Positions 34,546 through 43,453 of a stretch of 64,000 bases of DNA are shown one piece after another (positions within the stretch are counted from its first letter, which is position 1; every line of letters starts with the position of its first letter). The stretch lies in assembly GCF_012726195.1 (NCBI RefSeq), contig NZ_JAASAF010000004.1:248001-312000 (forward strand). Reading direction: 5' to 3'. Source of the stretch: Rhodococcus sp. HNM0563 (GTDB taxonomy: Bacteria; Actinomycetota; Actinomycetes; Mycobacteriales; Mycobacteriaceae). A program made the translations under genes and the position numbers. The notes beneath the pieces were generated by a model, which had not been told where the DNA came from, ran no database searches, and saw only the letters and a list, made by a program, of their open reading frames with translations.

Positions 34546-35441
34546 TGGACATCGGATACCTCGGCGCGTTTCTCGGTGGTGTGCTCAGCTTGTTGTCGCC
34601 GTGCTCGGTGATGCTGTTGCCGGCATTCTTCGCCTATGCGTTCTCGCATCCGGCCACCCTTGTCGCACGCACCGGTGTGTTCTATCTGGGCTTGATCACG
34701 ACACTCGTCCCGCTGGGCGTGTTCGCCGGTACCGCCGGGGCATTCCTCAACGACAACCGCGGGCTGCTGCTCACGGCCGTTGCCGCTGTGGTGATCGTCT
34801 TCGGTCTCGTGCAGCTGGCAGGAATTCCGATCCCGGGGTTGTCTCGCAGTGGGCAGGCCGGGGACGCCGGACGTGCATGGACCGTCTTCATTCTGGGCAC
34901 CGGGTACGGAGTTGCCGGAGTGTGCACCGGCCCGATCCTCGGTTCGGTTCTGATGGTTGCCGCTGTGGGGGCGAATCCCGTCTACGGGGGCATTCTGCTC
35001 GCGATCTATGCGGCCGGTATGGCGTTGCCGTTGCTGCTGCTGGCACTTGTCTGGAAACGATGGTCGGGCAAACTGCGTGTACTTCTGACTCCGCGTGAAC
35101 TCACCGTCGGGCGCTGGAGCAACAGTTGGCACGCGATCATCGCCGGGACGTTGTCCATTGTGCTCGGTGGGTTGCTGCTCGTCGTTGCCCGTGATCCCGA
35201 GGCGGGAGGTCTGCTGCCCATCGCCGTCCAGTACCGGATCGAGACGGGGGCTGCCGATTTCGGGAGGAGCGTGTCGAACATCGTCGTTGTCGCTGTGTCT
35301 GCGGTCGTCGCGGTGATCGGTACGGCAGTGTGGTCGTTTCGGCACACCGGGAGAAGTGCATCCGGTTCCCCCGACTCGCACGCTGCGCGTGCCTCCGACT
35401 CCGATGGCTCCGTGAGTTTTCCGGGGACGCCGCGACGATGA
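34545..35441 (+). CDS. CcdA/DsbD-type membrane electron transporter
   Basis: Polytopic membrane protein of 298 residues, with about six core helices and one or two more towards the C-terminus. Two single Cys lie in the conserved positions of the CcdA family: LLSPCSVMLLP in helix 1 and GVAGVCTGP in helix 4. Such proteins carry electrons from cytoplasmic thioredoxin to exported thiol proteins. The last 40 residues are Ser-rich and cytoplasmic. It is coupled to the DsbA-like gene (TGATG), so oxidase and reducer are made together. Confidence 0.9.
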   Translation: MDIGYLGAFLGGVLSLLSPCSVMLLPAFFAYAFSHPATLVARTGVFYLGLITTLVPLGVFAGTAGAFLNDNRGLLLTAVAAVVIVFGLVQLAGIPIPGLSRSGQAGDAGRAWTVFILGTGYGVAGVCTGPILGSVLMVAAVGANPVYGGILLAIYAAGMALPLLLLALVWKRWSGKLRVLLTPRELTVGRWSNSWHAIIAGTLSIVLGGLLLVVARDPEAGGLLPIAVQYRIETGAADFGRSVSNIVVVAVSAVVAVIGTAVWSFRHTGRSASGSPDSHAARASDSDGSVSFPGTPRR

Positions 35442-35488
35442 GCGACCACAGCTGGGCAATTCCGCCGCGGAATCTCGGTCGCTGCAGT

Positions 35489-36088
35489 TCACTCCACGGT
35501 GATTCGGTCCTGCTTGCGGGCGTAGGCCCGTGCGGCACGGACGCGGTCGCCGCACCGAGTGGAGCACCAATGCCTCCGAGCATGGGTGCGCAGCATGAAG
35601 CGGTCACACGGTGATGCTTCGCACTGGGAGATCAGGGCTGCCCGCTCACCGGTGAGTAGCGCGGCAGCATCCTCGGCAACCTGGGCCATCGCATGCTCGA
35701 CGAGTTGCGTCACCGGATGCTCCGGGACACGGTGGAAACCGTGGTTGGAGTCGTACCGCAACAACGGGGCGCTGGGCACTTTCGTCAGTGCCCGATTGAC
35801 GCCGTCCACGGCACTTTCCGGGGGAGTGTGGCCCCGGACGTGCGCGGCGAAGACCGAACGCAGATCATCCCGCAGACCGGTGAGTTGATTCTGACAGTAC
35901 GTCAGTAGGGCGGTCCCTTCGGGAGCAAGTCCGTGGGCGACCAGCCACGCGGTGGCGTCTTCGGGAGAACCCAGTTCGTCCGTCCCGCGTCCCCCGGGGA
36001 GGCTCACCGTGCTGTTGGCCAACGCGAGACTGACATGGTCGTCGGTTCCCGGCGCCGGCGGGAGTGGGCTCCTTGTCACGCTTATCAC
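35489..36088 (-). CDS. CGNR zinc-finger (ABATE-domain) regulator
   Basis: Protein of about 199 residues with a C-terminal CGNR-type zinc ribbon: CEASPCDRFMLRTHARRHW, then CSTRCGDRVRAARAYARK. The N-terminal two-thirds is the ABATE domain, thought to sense stress or small molecules. It is probably a DNA-binding regulator. GTG 36088 and GTG 36079 are both usable; an ATG at 36127 is also in frame. It is convergent with the ccdA-like gene and divergent from the LLM gene at 36175. Confidence 0.82.
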   Translation of the reverse strand: MISVTRSPLPPAPGTDDHVSLALANSTVSLPGGRGTDELGSPEDATAWLVAHGLAPEGTALLTYCQNQLTGLRDDLRSVFAAHVRGHTPPESAVDGVNRALTKVPSAPLLRYDSNHGFHRVPEHPVTQLVEHAMAQVAEDAAALLTGERAALISQCEASPCDRFMLRTHARRHWCSTRCGDRVRAARAYARKQDRITVE

Positions 36089-36174
36089 GGTATCACTCGA
36101 ATTTTTCCGTGACTTCACTGGTAGCATCGAATCACGCCAACATAATCACTTAACCGTGAGAATCGAGACGATGC

Positions 36175-37239
36175 ATGATCCCGCTTCCCCCCTCCGGCAC
36201 CGCCCCGTTCGCCCTGTCCGTCCTCGACAACGCGCACACCGCCGTCGGTCGGACAGCCCAGGAATCCTTCTCGGAAATCATCACGCTGGCCCAGCTTGCA
36301 GAACGCCGCGGATATCAACGGTTCTGGATGTCCGAGCACCATGCGATGCCCGCTGCAGCGACCTCATCGCCCCAGATGATGTTGTCCCGGTTGACCGGCG
36401 AGACCCAACGCATCCGTCTCGGTGCAGGGGGGATCATGCTCCCCAACCACCCGCCCTTGGTGATAGCCGAGCAGTTCGGCATGCTCGAGGCGCTTGCTCC
36501 CGGCCGCATCGACCTGGGGCTGGGGCGAGCACCCGGCACAGACGCACCGACCGCTGCGGCACTGCGCCGCGGCCGAAGCGCGAACGACGAATTCCCCCAA
36601 CAAGTTCTGGAACTACTCGGTTTCCTGGGCGACGATTTCCCGCAGGATCACCCGTATCGGAACGTGCACGCCGTGCCCGGACCGTGGCAAGCCGAGCAGA
36701 ATCGGGTATCGCGCCCGACGAGTCCACAGGTCTGGATTCTGGGTTCCTCACCGTATTCGGCTCAATTGGCGGGCCGGCTCGGACGGCCGTATGCCTTCGC
36801 GCTGCAGTTCGGCGATGCCGACATCGTCTCCGCCATGCGCTTGTACCGGGAAAGCTTCCGTCCATCCGAAATGCTGGATGAACCCCACAGTCTCGTCAGC
36901 GTCGGGGTGGTTGCGCACGACGATCCCGAGGAAGCCCGCCGTCAGTCGGCATCCGCAGCCATGGCGATGCTCAGAATGCTCCAGCGCAAGACCTACTCGT
37001 TGCTCCCGCCCGAGGAAGTCGAGGCCTACCCCGCCACGCCGCAGGAGCAACACATCCTCGACGCATACACGCAGCGCTTCGTTCACGGCACCGGCGCCGA
37101 GGTCGCCAACGTTCTCGAACACCTGCACGCGCAGACGAGCGTCGACGAAGTGATGCTCGTCGTCATGGGCTATTCACGCCGGGTACAGGCGCGCACGGTG
37201 GAGTTGATCGCCGACCACTACGAACTGCCGGAGCTCTGA
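36175..37239 (+). CDS. LLM-class flavin-dependent oxidoreductase
   Basis: Bacterial-luciferase-like oxidoreductase of 354 residues of the MsnO8/YhbW-like group. SVLDNAHTAVGRTAQESFSEIITLAQLAERRGYQRFWMSEHH is the conserved N-terminal flavin/substrate region, followed by GAGGIMLPNHPPLVIAEQFG and LGLGRAPGTD. It likely uses FMNH2 on an unknown small molecule. ATG 36175. It stands alone on its strand, with the CGNR regulator divergent upstream as a possible controller. Confidence 0.9.
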   Translation: MIPLPPSGTAPFALSVLDNAHTAVGRTAQESFSEIITLAQLAERRGYQRFWMSEHHAMPAAATSSPQMMLSRLTGETQRIRLGAGGIMLPNHPPLVIAEQFGMLEALAPGRIDLGLGRAPGTDAPTAAALRRGRSANDEFPQQVLELLGFLGDDFPQDHPYRNVHAVPGPWQAEQNRVSRPTSPQVWILGSSPYSAQLAGRLGRPYAFALQFGDADIVSAMRLYRESFRPSEMLDEPHSLVSVGVVAHDDPEEARRQSASAAMAMLRMLQRKTYSLLPPEEVEAYPATPQEQHILDAYTQRFVHGTGAEVANVLEHLHAQTSVDEVMLVVMGYSRRVQARTVELIADHYELPEL

Positions 37240-37275
37240 CAGACAATGGGGGCCGCGTCACACGCTTCGGGCTCG

Positions 37276-37767
37276 TCAGGAGGAGCCGACGCGGGCGATG
37301 AACGCGTCCAGGTTGGACCGGACGCGTTCGATCCGGTCGTCGACGGCAGTGTCGTCGCGGTAGAGGCGGCCCCCGCTCGGGGTCTTCTTGCGGCGAGCGT
37401 AGAGCGAGCAGTCGAGGTCGGCGCACATGTAGGTGCCGATCGTGTTGCCCCGGCGCCCGGCGTCGCCGGTCTTGCGTGCCGCCATGAGGTGTACGCCCCC
37501 GTTGGGGTGGGTGGTCTGGCAGATCGAACACATCTGCGCGGGGCGACGGCCACCGGACTCGTGTCGCAGTGCAACACCGACCAGGCGGTCGCCCTGCTCG
37601 GTCACCACGTAGCAGCGACCGGGATACGACGGATCGGTCCAGCCGAGAAAATCGAGGTCCTCCCAGGGCAGACCGGCGAGGTCGGCGGGGACGGACAGGC
37701 GCTTCGCGTCACCTTTCGAGCAATTGATGAACGACGACCTGATATCGCGTTCGGTGACCGGCAGCAT
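37276..37767 (-). CDS. FBP-domain protein, FusB-like EF-G-binding
   Basis: Protein of 163 residues with a C-terminal treble-clef zinc finger: Cys80-x2-Cys83 (MCSICQTT) and Cys115-x4-Cys120 (MCADLDC). The LTD/FLGWTDPSYPGRCYVV region and the ArrKxP tail fit the fibronectin/EF-G-binding (FBP) family that includes FusB, which frees stalled elongation factor G and gives fusidic acid tolerance in staphylococci. ATG 37767 was chosen; the frame runs far upstream through the MarR gene as antisense noise. Downstream of and on the same strand as the MarR gene (gap 41 bases). Confidence 0.85.
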   Translation of the reverse strand: MLPVTERDIRSSFINCSKGDAKRLSVPADLAGLPWEDLDFLGWTDPSYPGRCYVVTEQGDRLVGVALRHESGGRRPAQMCSICQTTHPNGGVHLMAARKTGDAGRRGNTIGTYMCADLDCSLYARRKKTPSGGRLYRDDTAVDDRIERVRSNLDAFIARVGSS

Positions 37768-37808
37768 GATCTGCCTCCTCGTAGAGCCGGGTATGACGTG
37801 CGACGAGA

Positions 37809-38294
37809 TTACGGGCCGTCGTTCGCCGAGGCAACGGAATTTTCTGCCCTCGCGGTGTGGTTGTGGTCGTCGGTGAGTTTGTGGAGCAGGCGCGCGAGTT
37901 CCGCGCGTTCGGCCGACTCTAGGCGGTCGAATACTTCTGCCGCGTCGGCGTCGCGCGCGGTGTCCAGTTCTGTCAGCATGCGTCGTCCGTCGTCGGTGAG
38001 TTGCACGCATACGGCGCGGCGGTCGGCGGGGTCGGGGAGGCGTTCGGTGAGACCGCGGGATTCGAGCCGGTCGACGACCTCGGTGACCGAGCGCGGAACG
38101 ATGCGCAACGACTTCGCGACGACACCCAGACGTACCGGTTCGTCGGCGCTTCCGATCACTCGCAGCGCTCGATGTTCGTGAGGAGACAGCTCCCAGGGAC
38201 GGAGTATCTCGTGCCAGCGTTTCCGCAGCGTACGGGTGGTTGCCATCAGCAGGTCGCGGAGTACGGCGGGGGAATCCGACATGATGTTCACCAT
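37809..38294 (-). CDS. MarR-family transcriptional regulator
   Basis: Winged-helix regulator of 161 residues. The recognition helix region is LGVVAKSLRIVPRSVTEVVDRLESRGLTERLPDPADRRAVCVQLTDDG, complete and typical. It is divergent from the ABC exporter at 38369, with nested palindromes in the 74-base gap, the classic layout of a MarR repressor that controls itself and an efflux pump. The downstream FusB-like gene may share its transcript. Confidence 0.92.
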   Translation of the reverse strand: MVNIMSDSPAVLRDLLMATTRTLRKRWHEILRPWELSPHEHRALRVIGSADEPVRLGVVAKSLRIVPRSVTEVVDRLESRGLTERLPDPADRRAVCVQLTDDGRRMLTELDTARDADAAEVFDRLESAERAELARLLHKLTDDHNHTARAENSVASANDGP

Positions 38295-38309
38295 ACCTCA
38301 GTTGACGCC

Positions 38310-38337
38310 TGCCTCTTAATGAGGCAACCTCACTAAG
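38310..38337. promoter_or_regulatory. Nested palindromic MarR operator
   Basis: Two overlapping dyads. The first is TGCCTC-TTAAT-GAGGCA (38310-38326), perfect. The second is CTTAATGAGG (38315-38324), CAA, CCTCACTAAG (38328-38337), with 9 of 10 arm pairs. It lies 16 bases upstream of the MarR start and 32 bases upstream of the ABC start. TTGACG at 38302-38307 could be the -35 of the ABC promoter, overlapped by the operator. Confidence 0.75.
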
Positions 38338-38368
38338 TACGAACGAATCATGAATCGAGGTGGTGTGC

Positions 38369-40207
38369 ATGATGCAGCCCCCACCAGGTCCCGGGCCCAG
38401 CGGCGGCAGAGGCCGCGGCGGCAAGGTCGACCCCAAGGACATCGAACAGCTGAAGGAATCACCCGTCAGCCTCCGGCGCATCGGCGCCCTGTTCGCCCCC
38501 TACCGCTGGCAGATCACCGTCGTCGTCGCGCTCATCGTCGCCTCGTCGGTCATCTCACTTGCGAACCCATTCCTCGTCCGCGCCGTCATCGACGACGCGA
38601 TCCCGCATCAGAACGTGCCCCTGCTGCTGTGGACGGTGGGTGGCATGCTCGCCGTCACCGTGGTCAGCTCACTGCTCGGTGTCGCTCAGACGTGGATTTC
38701 CACGACCGTCGGGCAGCGGATCATGCACGATCTGCGAACTCGCGTGTTCTCACACCTGCAACGACAGTCGCTGAGTTTCTTCACCCGCACCCGCGGTGGT
38801 GAGATCCAGTCGAGGCTGACCAACGACATCGGGGGAATGCAATCGGTGGTGACCTCCACTGCGACGTCCATCGCCTCCAACGTCACCACCGTGGTCGGTA
38901 CCGCAGTCGCGATGACGATCCTCAGCTGGCGACTGGCGCTGCTGTCGCTGATCGTGCTGCCGCCGGCCATCTGGCTCACCCGCCGCGTCGCGAGGATGCG
39001 TCGCGTGATCACCGCGCGTCAGCAACGCCGGCTGGCCGACATGCAGACCCAGATCGAAGAAGGACTGTCCGTCAGCGGCGTACTCCTGGTCAAGACGCTC
39101 GGCACCGGGCCCGCGCTGTCCGGGAAGTTCGCGCGCACCTCCGACGATCTCGCCGACCTCGAGCTGCACGCGCAGCTGTCCGGCCGGTGGCGCATGGCCA
39201 CTATGAACATCGTCTTCTCCGCGATTCCCGCGGTGCTCTATCTCGTCGCCGGACTGCCCGCTACGTCCGGCGGCATGACGATCGGCACCCTCGTTGCTTT
39301 CACCGGTCTGCAATCGACCCTGTTCCGGCCACTGATGAGCCTGCTCGACGTCGGAATCACCGTCACCAGCTCGCTTGCGTTGTTCAGCAGGATATTCGAA
39401 TACCTGGATCTCACCGTCGAGATCGATGACCCGGAGGAACCGGTCCACGTCGATCGCGAACGGGTCGCGGGTGCAGTGCGATTCGAGGGCGTCGACTTCC
39501 GGTACGACGGCGCACACCGTCTTGCCCTGGACGACGTCACCCTCGATGTACCGGCAGGTACGCAGGTTGCCCTCGTCGGCGAGACCGGTTCGGGCAAAAC
39601 GACTCTCGGCGGACTCGTCGCGCGTCTGTACGACCCAGCGGCGGGCCGCGTCACGATCGATGGAGTCGACCTACGCGACATGGCGCTCGCCGATGTCGCC
39701 GCGCTGGTCGGTGTGGTCTCGCAGGAGACGTATCTTCTCCATGCGACGGTGCGTGAGAACCTGCGCTACGCGAAGTCCGATGCGACAGACGCAGAGATCG
39801 AGGATGCCGCTCGCGCCGCACGCATCCACGACTTGATCGTGTCCCTGCCCGACGGCTACGACACGGTCGTCGGGGCCCGCGGCCACCGGTTCTCGGGAGG
39901 CGAGAAGCAGCGCCTCGCCATTGCCCGAACGTTGCTCCGTGATCCGCGGATTCTCGTGCTCGACGAAGCCACCAGCGCGCTCGACAACGAAACCGAGCGT
40001 CTGGTGCAACAGGCGATCGACACCGCGCGACACGGGCGCACCACCATCACCATCGCGCACCGGCTCTCGACGGTTCGCGACGCTGACGAGATCGTCGTCC
40101 TGGACCACGGCAGGATCGCCGAACAGGGATCTCACGACGAGCTTGTCGCGCTGGGCGGTCGGTATGCTGCGCTGGAGGCCCGCGTCGAGCTACCCGTCGC
40201 AGTGTGA
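38369..40207 (+). CDS. ABC exporter half-transporter (MsbA/LmrA-like multidrug type)
   Basis: Fused membrane and ATPase half-transporter of 612 residues that should act as a homodimer. Six helices occupy about residues 45-300. The cassette is complete: Walker A GETGSGKT, Q-loop VVSQETYL, signature FSGGEKQR, Walker B ILVLDEATSALD and switch His in TIAHRLS. The N-terminus is Pro/Gly-rich. ATG 38369 sits 8 bases after GAGG. With the MarR operator upstream this looks like an inducible efflux pump; the substrate is unknown. Confidence 0.92.
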   Translation: MMQPPPGPGPSGGRGRGGKVDPKDIEQLKESPVSLRRIGALFAPYRWQITVVVALIVASSVISLANPFLVRAVIDDAIPHQNVPLLLWTVGGMLAVTVVSSLLGVAQTWISTTVGQRIMHDLRTRVFSHLQRQSLSFFTRTRGGEIQSRLTNDIGGMQSVVTSTATSIASNVTTVVGTAVAMTILSWRLALLSLIVLPPAIWLTRRVARMRRVITARQQRRLADMQTQIEEGLSVSGVLLVKTLGTGPALSGKFARTSDDLADLELHAQLSGRWRMATMNIVFSAIPAVLYLVAGLPATSGGMTIGTLVAFTGLQSTLFRPLMSLLDVGITVTSSLALFSRIFEYLDLTVEIDDPEEPVHVDRERVAGAVRFEGVDFRYDGAHRLALDDVTLDVPAGTQVALVGETGSGKTTLGGLVARLYDPAAGRVTIDGVDLRDMALADVAALVGVVSQETYLLHATVRENLRYAKSDATDAEIEDAARAARIHDLIVSLPDGYDTVVGARGHRFSGGEKQRLAIARTLLRDPRILVLDEATSALDNETERLVQQAIDTARHGRTTITIAHRLSTVRDADEIVVLDHGRIAEQGSHDELVALGGRYAALEARVELPVAV

Positions 40208-40225
40208 GTCGCGCGTCGGGACGGA

Positions 40226-40996
40226 TCACGCTCTGAGTGTGGCACCACCGTCGACGTACAGGGTCTGCATGGTGATGTGCCGGGCACGCGGTGAGAGCAG
40301 GAACTCTATCGACTCGGCGATATCCACCGGTTCTGCGATGCGCCCCAGCGGGATACCGACTTTGAACTGCGCGAGATCACCCGCGATGGCGCCCTGCGCT
40401 CCGGTGTCGTCGTCCGGGTCGGCCCACAGCGTGCGTTGCATCGCCGTGTCGGTGGAACCGGGCGCGACGACATTGGCACGAATCCCGTACTGCGCGAGCT
40501 CGAGTCCGAGAACTCGCACGAGCATCGTCGCGGCTGCCTTCGAGGATCCGTACGCTCCCATGCCCATGCGGGGCACGCCCGCGGAGTTCGACCCGACCAC
40601 GACGATCGATCCGGACTTGCGGTCGCGCATAGCCCGTCCGACGGCGCGCAGCACGGAGAGGAGCCCGGTGACATTGATGTCGTGGATGCGTTGCCATTCG
40701 TCCGGGTCGCAGTCGAGGACCGAGGCAACGGAGAACACGCCTGCGACGTGGGCGAGGCCCTCGATCGGGCCGTGGGTGCCCTCGATGTGGGCAATCACAG
40801 TGTCCACGGCGTCGCGGTCGCGGATATCGAGTTGATACGAGGGAACAGGATCGTCCAGCATCGCTGCTGTCTCGCGCACTCCGTCGAGATCGCGATCGGC
40901 GAGGGCGACGCGATGCCCCGAGGCCGCGAGCGTCAGGGCGGTCGCCCGCCCGATACCCTGGGCCGCGCCGACGACGAGTGTTACCGGCCGGGTCAT
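40226..40996 (-). CDS. dhbA: 2,3-dihydro-2,3-dihydroxybenzoate dehydrogenase
   Basis: SDR of 256 residues that oxidizes 2,3-dihydro-DHB to 2,3-dihydroxybenzoate with NAD. Motifs: GAAQGIG cofactor loop, HVAG in the NAG position, SNSAG, YGSSK, and the EntA-like end ITMQTLYVDGGATL. Its start overlaps the dhbC stop (ATGA at 40996-40993). EntA rather than general SDR function follows from coupling to isochorismate synthase. The isochorismatase (EntB/DhbB) that acts between them is not in the window. Confidence 0.92.
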   Translation of the reverse strand: MTRPVTLVVGAAQGIGRATALTLAASGHRVALADRDLDGVRETAAMLDDPVPSYQLDIRDRDAVDTVIAHIEGTHGPIEGLAHVAGVFSVASVLDCDPDEWQRIHDINVTGLLSVLRAVGRAMRDRKSGSIVVVGSNSAGVPRMGMGAYGSSKAAATMLVRVLGLELAQYGIRANVVAPGSTDTAMQRTLWADPDDDTGAQGAIAGDLAQFKVGIPLGRIAEPVDIAESIEFLLSPRARHITMQTLYVDGGATLRA

Positions 40997-42135
40997 CGAC
41001 GAACCCCGAAGGCATCGAGCACTGTTCCGAATTTCACTGTGGTCTCGGCCAATTCGTCGGACGGGTCGGAGTCGGCGACGATGCCTCCGCCTGCGTGGGC
41101 GGTCAGTGTCGTGCGGTCGGGGTGGAGGACGGCGCACCGGATGGTGACCATCCACTCGCCGTCGCCGTTCTCGTCGCACCAGCCGAGTGCGCCGGCGTAG
41201 AATCCCCGGTCGCCTTCGAGTTCGTGGATGATCTTGTGTGCCAGGCCGGTCGGGGTGCCGCAGATCGCGGGCGTCGGATGAACAGCGAGCGCCAGGTCGA
41301 GTCCGGTGACGGAACGGTCGCGCAGCCGACCGGACACGGGCGTGCCGAGATGCCACAACTGCCGAGTATTCGTGAGGGACGGGCTATCCGGAATGTCGAG
41401 CTCCGAGCACAGTGGCTCGAGTGAAGCCCGCAACGAATCGATGACGTGGGCGTGCTCGCGCAGATTCTTCGGGGAAGCACGAAGTGCCTCTGCGGTGGCG
41501 CGGTCGACGTCGGGGTCCGAACTGCGGGGTGCAGAGCCGGCGAGTGGGTGGGCGGTGACGAGGTCGCCCCGGCGCCGGACGAGTACCTCGGGGCTCGCAC
41601 CCACCAGGTGACGTCCGGACCACTGCGCACCGGCCGCGCTGAGGTCGACGGCGAAGCCGTTGCCGACGGTGTCGCGGGAAACCAGAGCGGCGAGAAGCGT
41701 TTCGGGAGCGATGCGGCTCTCGGATTCGAGGGTGAGAGCGCGGGCGAGAACGACTTTCTCCAGCGCGTTGTCGTCGGTGCGGAGCAATCCCAGCGCCGTG
41801 GTCACGCGGTCGACGTGTTCATCTTCGTCGGGGGTGACGCCGGTGATCCGAATCGCAGGCAGCGCAGGAGTTTCCGTCGTGTAGGGGGTGGAGATGTGGT
41901 CGAGGACCTCGGGGGCGGTCAGCGCTGCGGGGTGGTCGGGGGCGAAGGGCAGGGCGCCGACGACTGTGCGGATTCGTCCGGCGCGCAGTGCGGATGCGGC
42001 GTCGAGGGCGGAGTCGAAGCGGTCGCGAACACCGTGGGCGAGCACGGTGCCGTGGGGGCGGGACAGCACGAACGGGGGTGGTGCGGTCCGTGCTGCCCGG
42101 TCGGTTGCGGTAGCGGCGGCGACCGGTGCCTGCAT
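40993..42135 (-). CDS. dhbC: Isochorismate synthase
   Basis: Chorismate-utilizing enzyme of 380 residues that makes isochorismate for 2,3-dihydroxybenzoate. LEKVVLARALTL, AHPLAGSAPR, HLGTPVSGRL, LHPTPAICGTP (read as AVHPTPAICGTPT) and YAGALGWCDENGDGEWMVTIRCA are the conserved blocks, with the magnesium-binding Glu residues in place. I chose ATG 42135 because GAAAGG lies 7 bases upstream; GTG 42141 would leave the ribosome site too close. An IdeR-like box precedes the gene. Confidence 0.95.
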   Translation of the reverse strand: MQAPVAAATATDRAARTAPPPFVLSRPHGTVLAHGVRDRFDSALDAASALRAGRIRTVVGALPFAPDHPAALTAPEVLDHISTPYTTETPALPAIRITGVTPDEDEHVDRVTTALGLLRTDDNALEKVVLARALTLESESRIAPETLLAALVSRDTVGNGFAVDLSAAGAQWSGRHLVGASPEVLVRRRGDLVTAHPLAGSAPRSSDPDVDRATAEALRASPKNLREHAHVIDSLRASLEPLCSELDIPDSPSLTNTRQLWHLGTPVSGRLRDRSVTGLDLALAVHPTPAICGTPTGLAHKIIHELEGDRGFYAGALGWCDENGDGEWMVTIRCAVLHPDRTTLTAHAGGGIVADSDPSDELAETTVKFGTVLDAFGVRR

Positions 42136-42198
42136 GCTCACACCTTTCGGTTGAGGATGGTCGGACGCGGCGGCTGCGCGCGACCGGTGACGAAGATA

Positions 42199-42217
42199 TA
42201 CGGTTAGCCTTACCTTT
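42199..42217 (-). promoter_or_regulatory. IdeR/DtxR-like iron box upstream of dhbC
   Basis: On the minus strand the 19-mer reads AAAGGTAAGGCTAACCGTA, which matches the IdeR consensus TTAGGTTAGGCTAACCTAA at 14 of 19 positions, including the whole GGCTAACC half. It lies 64 bases before the dhbC ATG. Iron-dependent repression of dhbCA is expected. Confidence 0.75.
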
Positions 42218-42316
42218 GCTAGCGCTTCGGGCCGTGTCGTGCGGCAGTCCGGATCCGAGGCGGCGGCAATTTCGGTAGAAACGGGATGAACCGGGCGCTT
42301 GGCCTGGGTCGGTAAT

Positions 42317-42335
42317 GTCGGTTAGCCTAACCAAT
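42317..42335 (+). promoter_or_regulatory. IdeR/DtxR-like iron box upstream of the siderophore-binding lipoprotein
   Basis: GTCGGTTAGCCTAACCAAT matches the reverse-complement IdeR consensus at 15 of 19 positions and has a perfect GGTTAGCCTAACC core. It lies 50 bases before the ATG at 42385. With the box at 42199 it gives each divergent transcript its own iron switch. Confidence 0.82.
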
Positions 42336-42384
42336 TGTGACCGGGGCAACGTGCCGCGGCGTAGTGACATGTGGGAGACACACG

Positions 42385-43422
42385 ATGCGGGTTCTGGAAC
42401 GGAGTCGGGGGCGCACCGCCGTAGTGCTCGGCGCGGCGGCCTTGCTGGCTGTCGGACTGGTCGGATGCTCGAGCGACGGTGACAGCGACACTGCCGATGG
42501 AGGTGCCGGCACCTCGGCATCCTCGGAGACGCGGACATTCGAGGCGCAGAACGGTTCCATCGAGATCCCGGCCGATCCGCAGCGCATCGTCGCCTGCGGC
42601 TACGCGGTGCTCCCTCTGATCCAGGCGAACGCCAACCTTGCCGCGGTGTGCGAGTGGACACGTGAGACCGAGAACATGGACGAGGAAACCCTCGCCGCAT
42701 ACGAGGAACTGCCGAAGGTCGCTCCCGACATGTCGGTCGCCGACCTGAACTACGAGGCTGTCACCATGGCCGACCCCGACCTCATCATCATGGGTGTTCC
42801 GGCGATGGTCCAAGAGCAGCTCGACATGGCGGCACTGGAAACGCTTGCGCCGGTGGTGTTCCTCGGCCCCAGCATTCCGGGTGAATGGCGTGAGCTCGGC
42901 GAACAGTTCGCCGATGCGGCGAACGTGAGCGACTCGTACGGCGAGTTCAAGGACGAGTACGACGCGCGCGCTGCGGAACTCGCGGAGAAATACGCCGGTA
43001 CTCTCGGCAACCTGAAGTTCGCGGGGGTGTGCAGTGAATGTGGCACGAACCCCGGTGAGTACATGCGCGAATACAAGTCGTCCTACACCACGAATCTGCT
43101 CGACGACCTCGGCTTCGACTTCCCCGGCACGCCGGCCGACCCCGCAATCACTCACGGCGAGTACCTCTCGTTCGAGCAGCTGCCGGAGAACCTCGGTGAC
43201 GCGGACGTGATCGTCTACGGCATCGAAGCGGACGGATCGGTTACACCGGCCTTGCAGGAACTGTTCGACTCACCGCTGTGGAAGGAGCTGCCCGCAGTGA
43301 AGGCGGGTAACCTCGTCGCCGTCGAGCACGCCAACGCGGCGACCTACCAAACCGCTCTCCTCGCACTCGATTCCATCGATGAGGAACTCGAGAAGCTGCC
43401 CGCCAACCAGTCGCAGCAGTAG
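42385..43422 (+). CDS. Iron-siderophore ABC substrate-binding lipoprotein (FecB/FepB family)
   Basis: Lipoprotein of 345 residues with a signal peptide and lipobox LVGCSS (Cys28 or nearby). IEIPADPQRIVACGYAVLPLIQAN is the typical N-terminal strand of type III siderophore-binding proteins, followed by PDLIIMG and WKELPAVKAGNLVAVE. It should capture the ferric siderophore made by this cluster and deliver it to an importer that is not in the window. ATG 42385. A strong hairpin follows the stop. Confidence 0.92.
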   Translation: MRVLERSRGRTAVVLGAAALLAVGLVGCSSDGDSDTADGGAGTSASSETRTFEAQNGSIEIPADPQRIVACGYAVLPLIQANANLAAVCEWTRETENMDEETLAAYEELPKVAPDMSVADLNYEAVTMADPDLIIMGVPAMVQEQLDMAALETLAPVVFLGPSIPGEWRELGEQFADAANVSDSYGEFKDEYDARAAELAEKYAGTLGNLKFAGVCSECGTNPGEYMREYKSSYTTNLLDDLGFDFPGTPADPAITHGEYLSFEQLPENLGDADVIVYGIEADGSVTPALQELFDSPLWKELPAVKAGNLVAVEHANAATYQTALLALDSIDEELEKLPANQSQQ

Positions 43423-43453
43423 TACTTCATCGCGGCTGCGACCCCGCGGCAAC

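Noticed and set aside
36169-36175. ATG at 36171 as start of the LLM gene
   Set aside because: Out of frame with the LLM coding sequence; ATG 36175 gives the conserved N-terminus.
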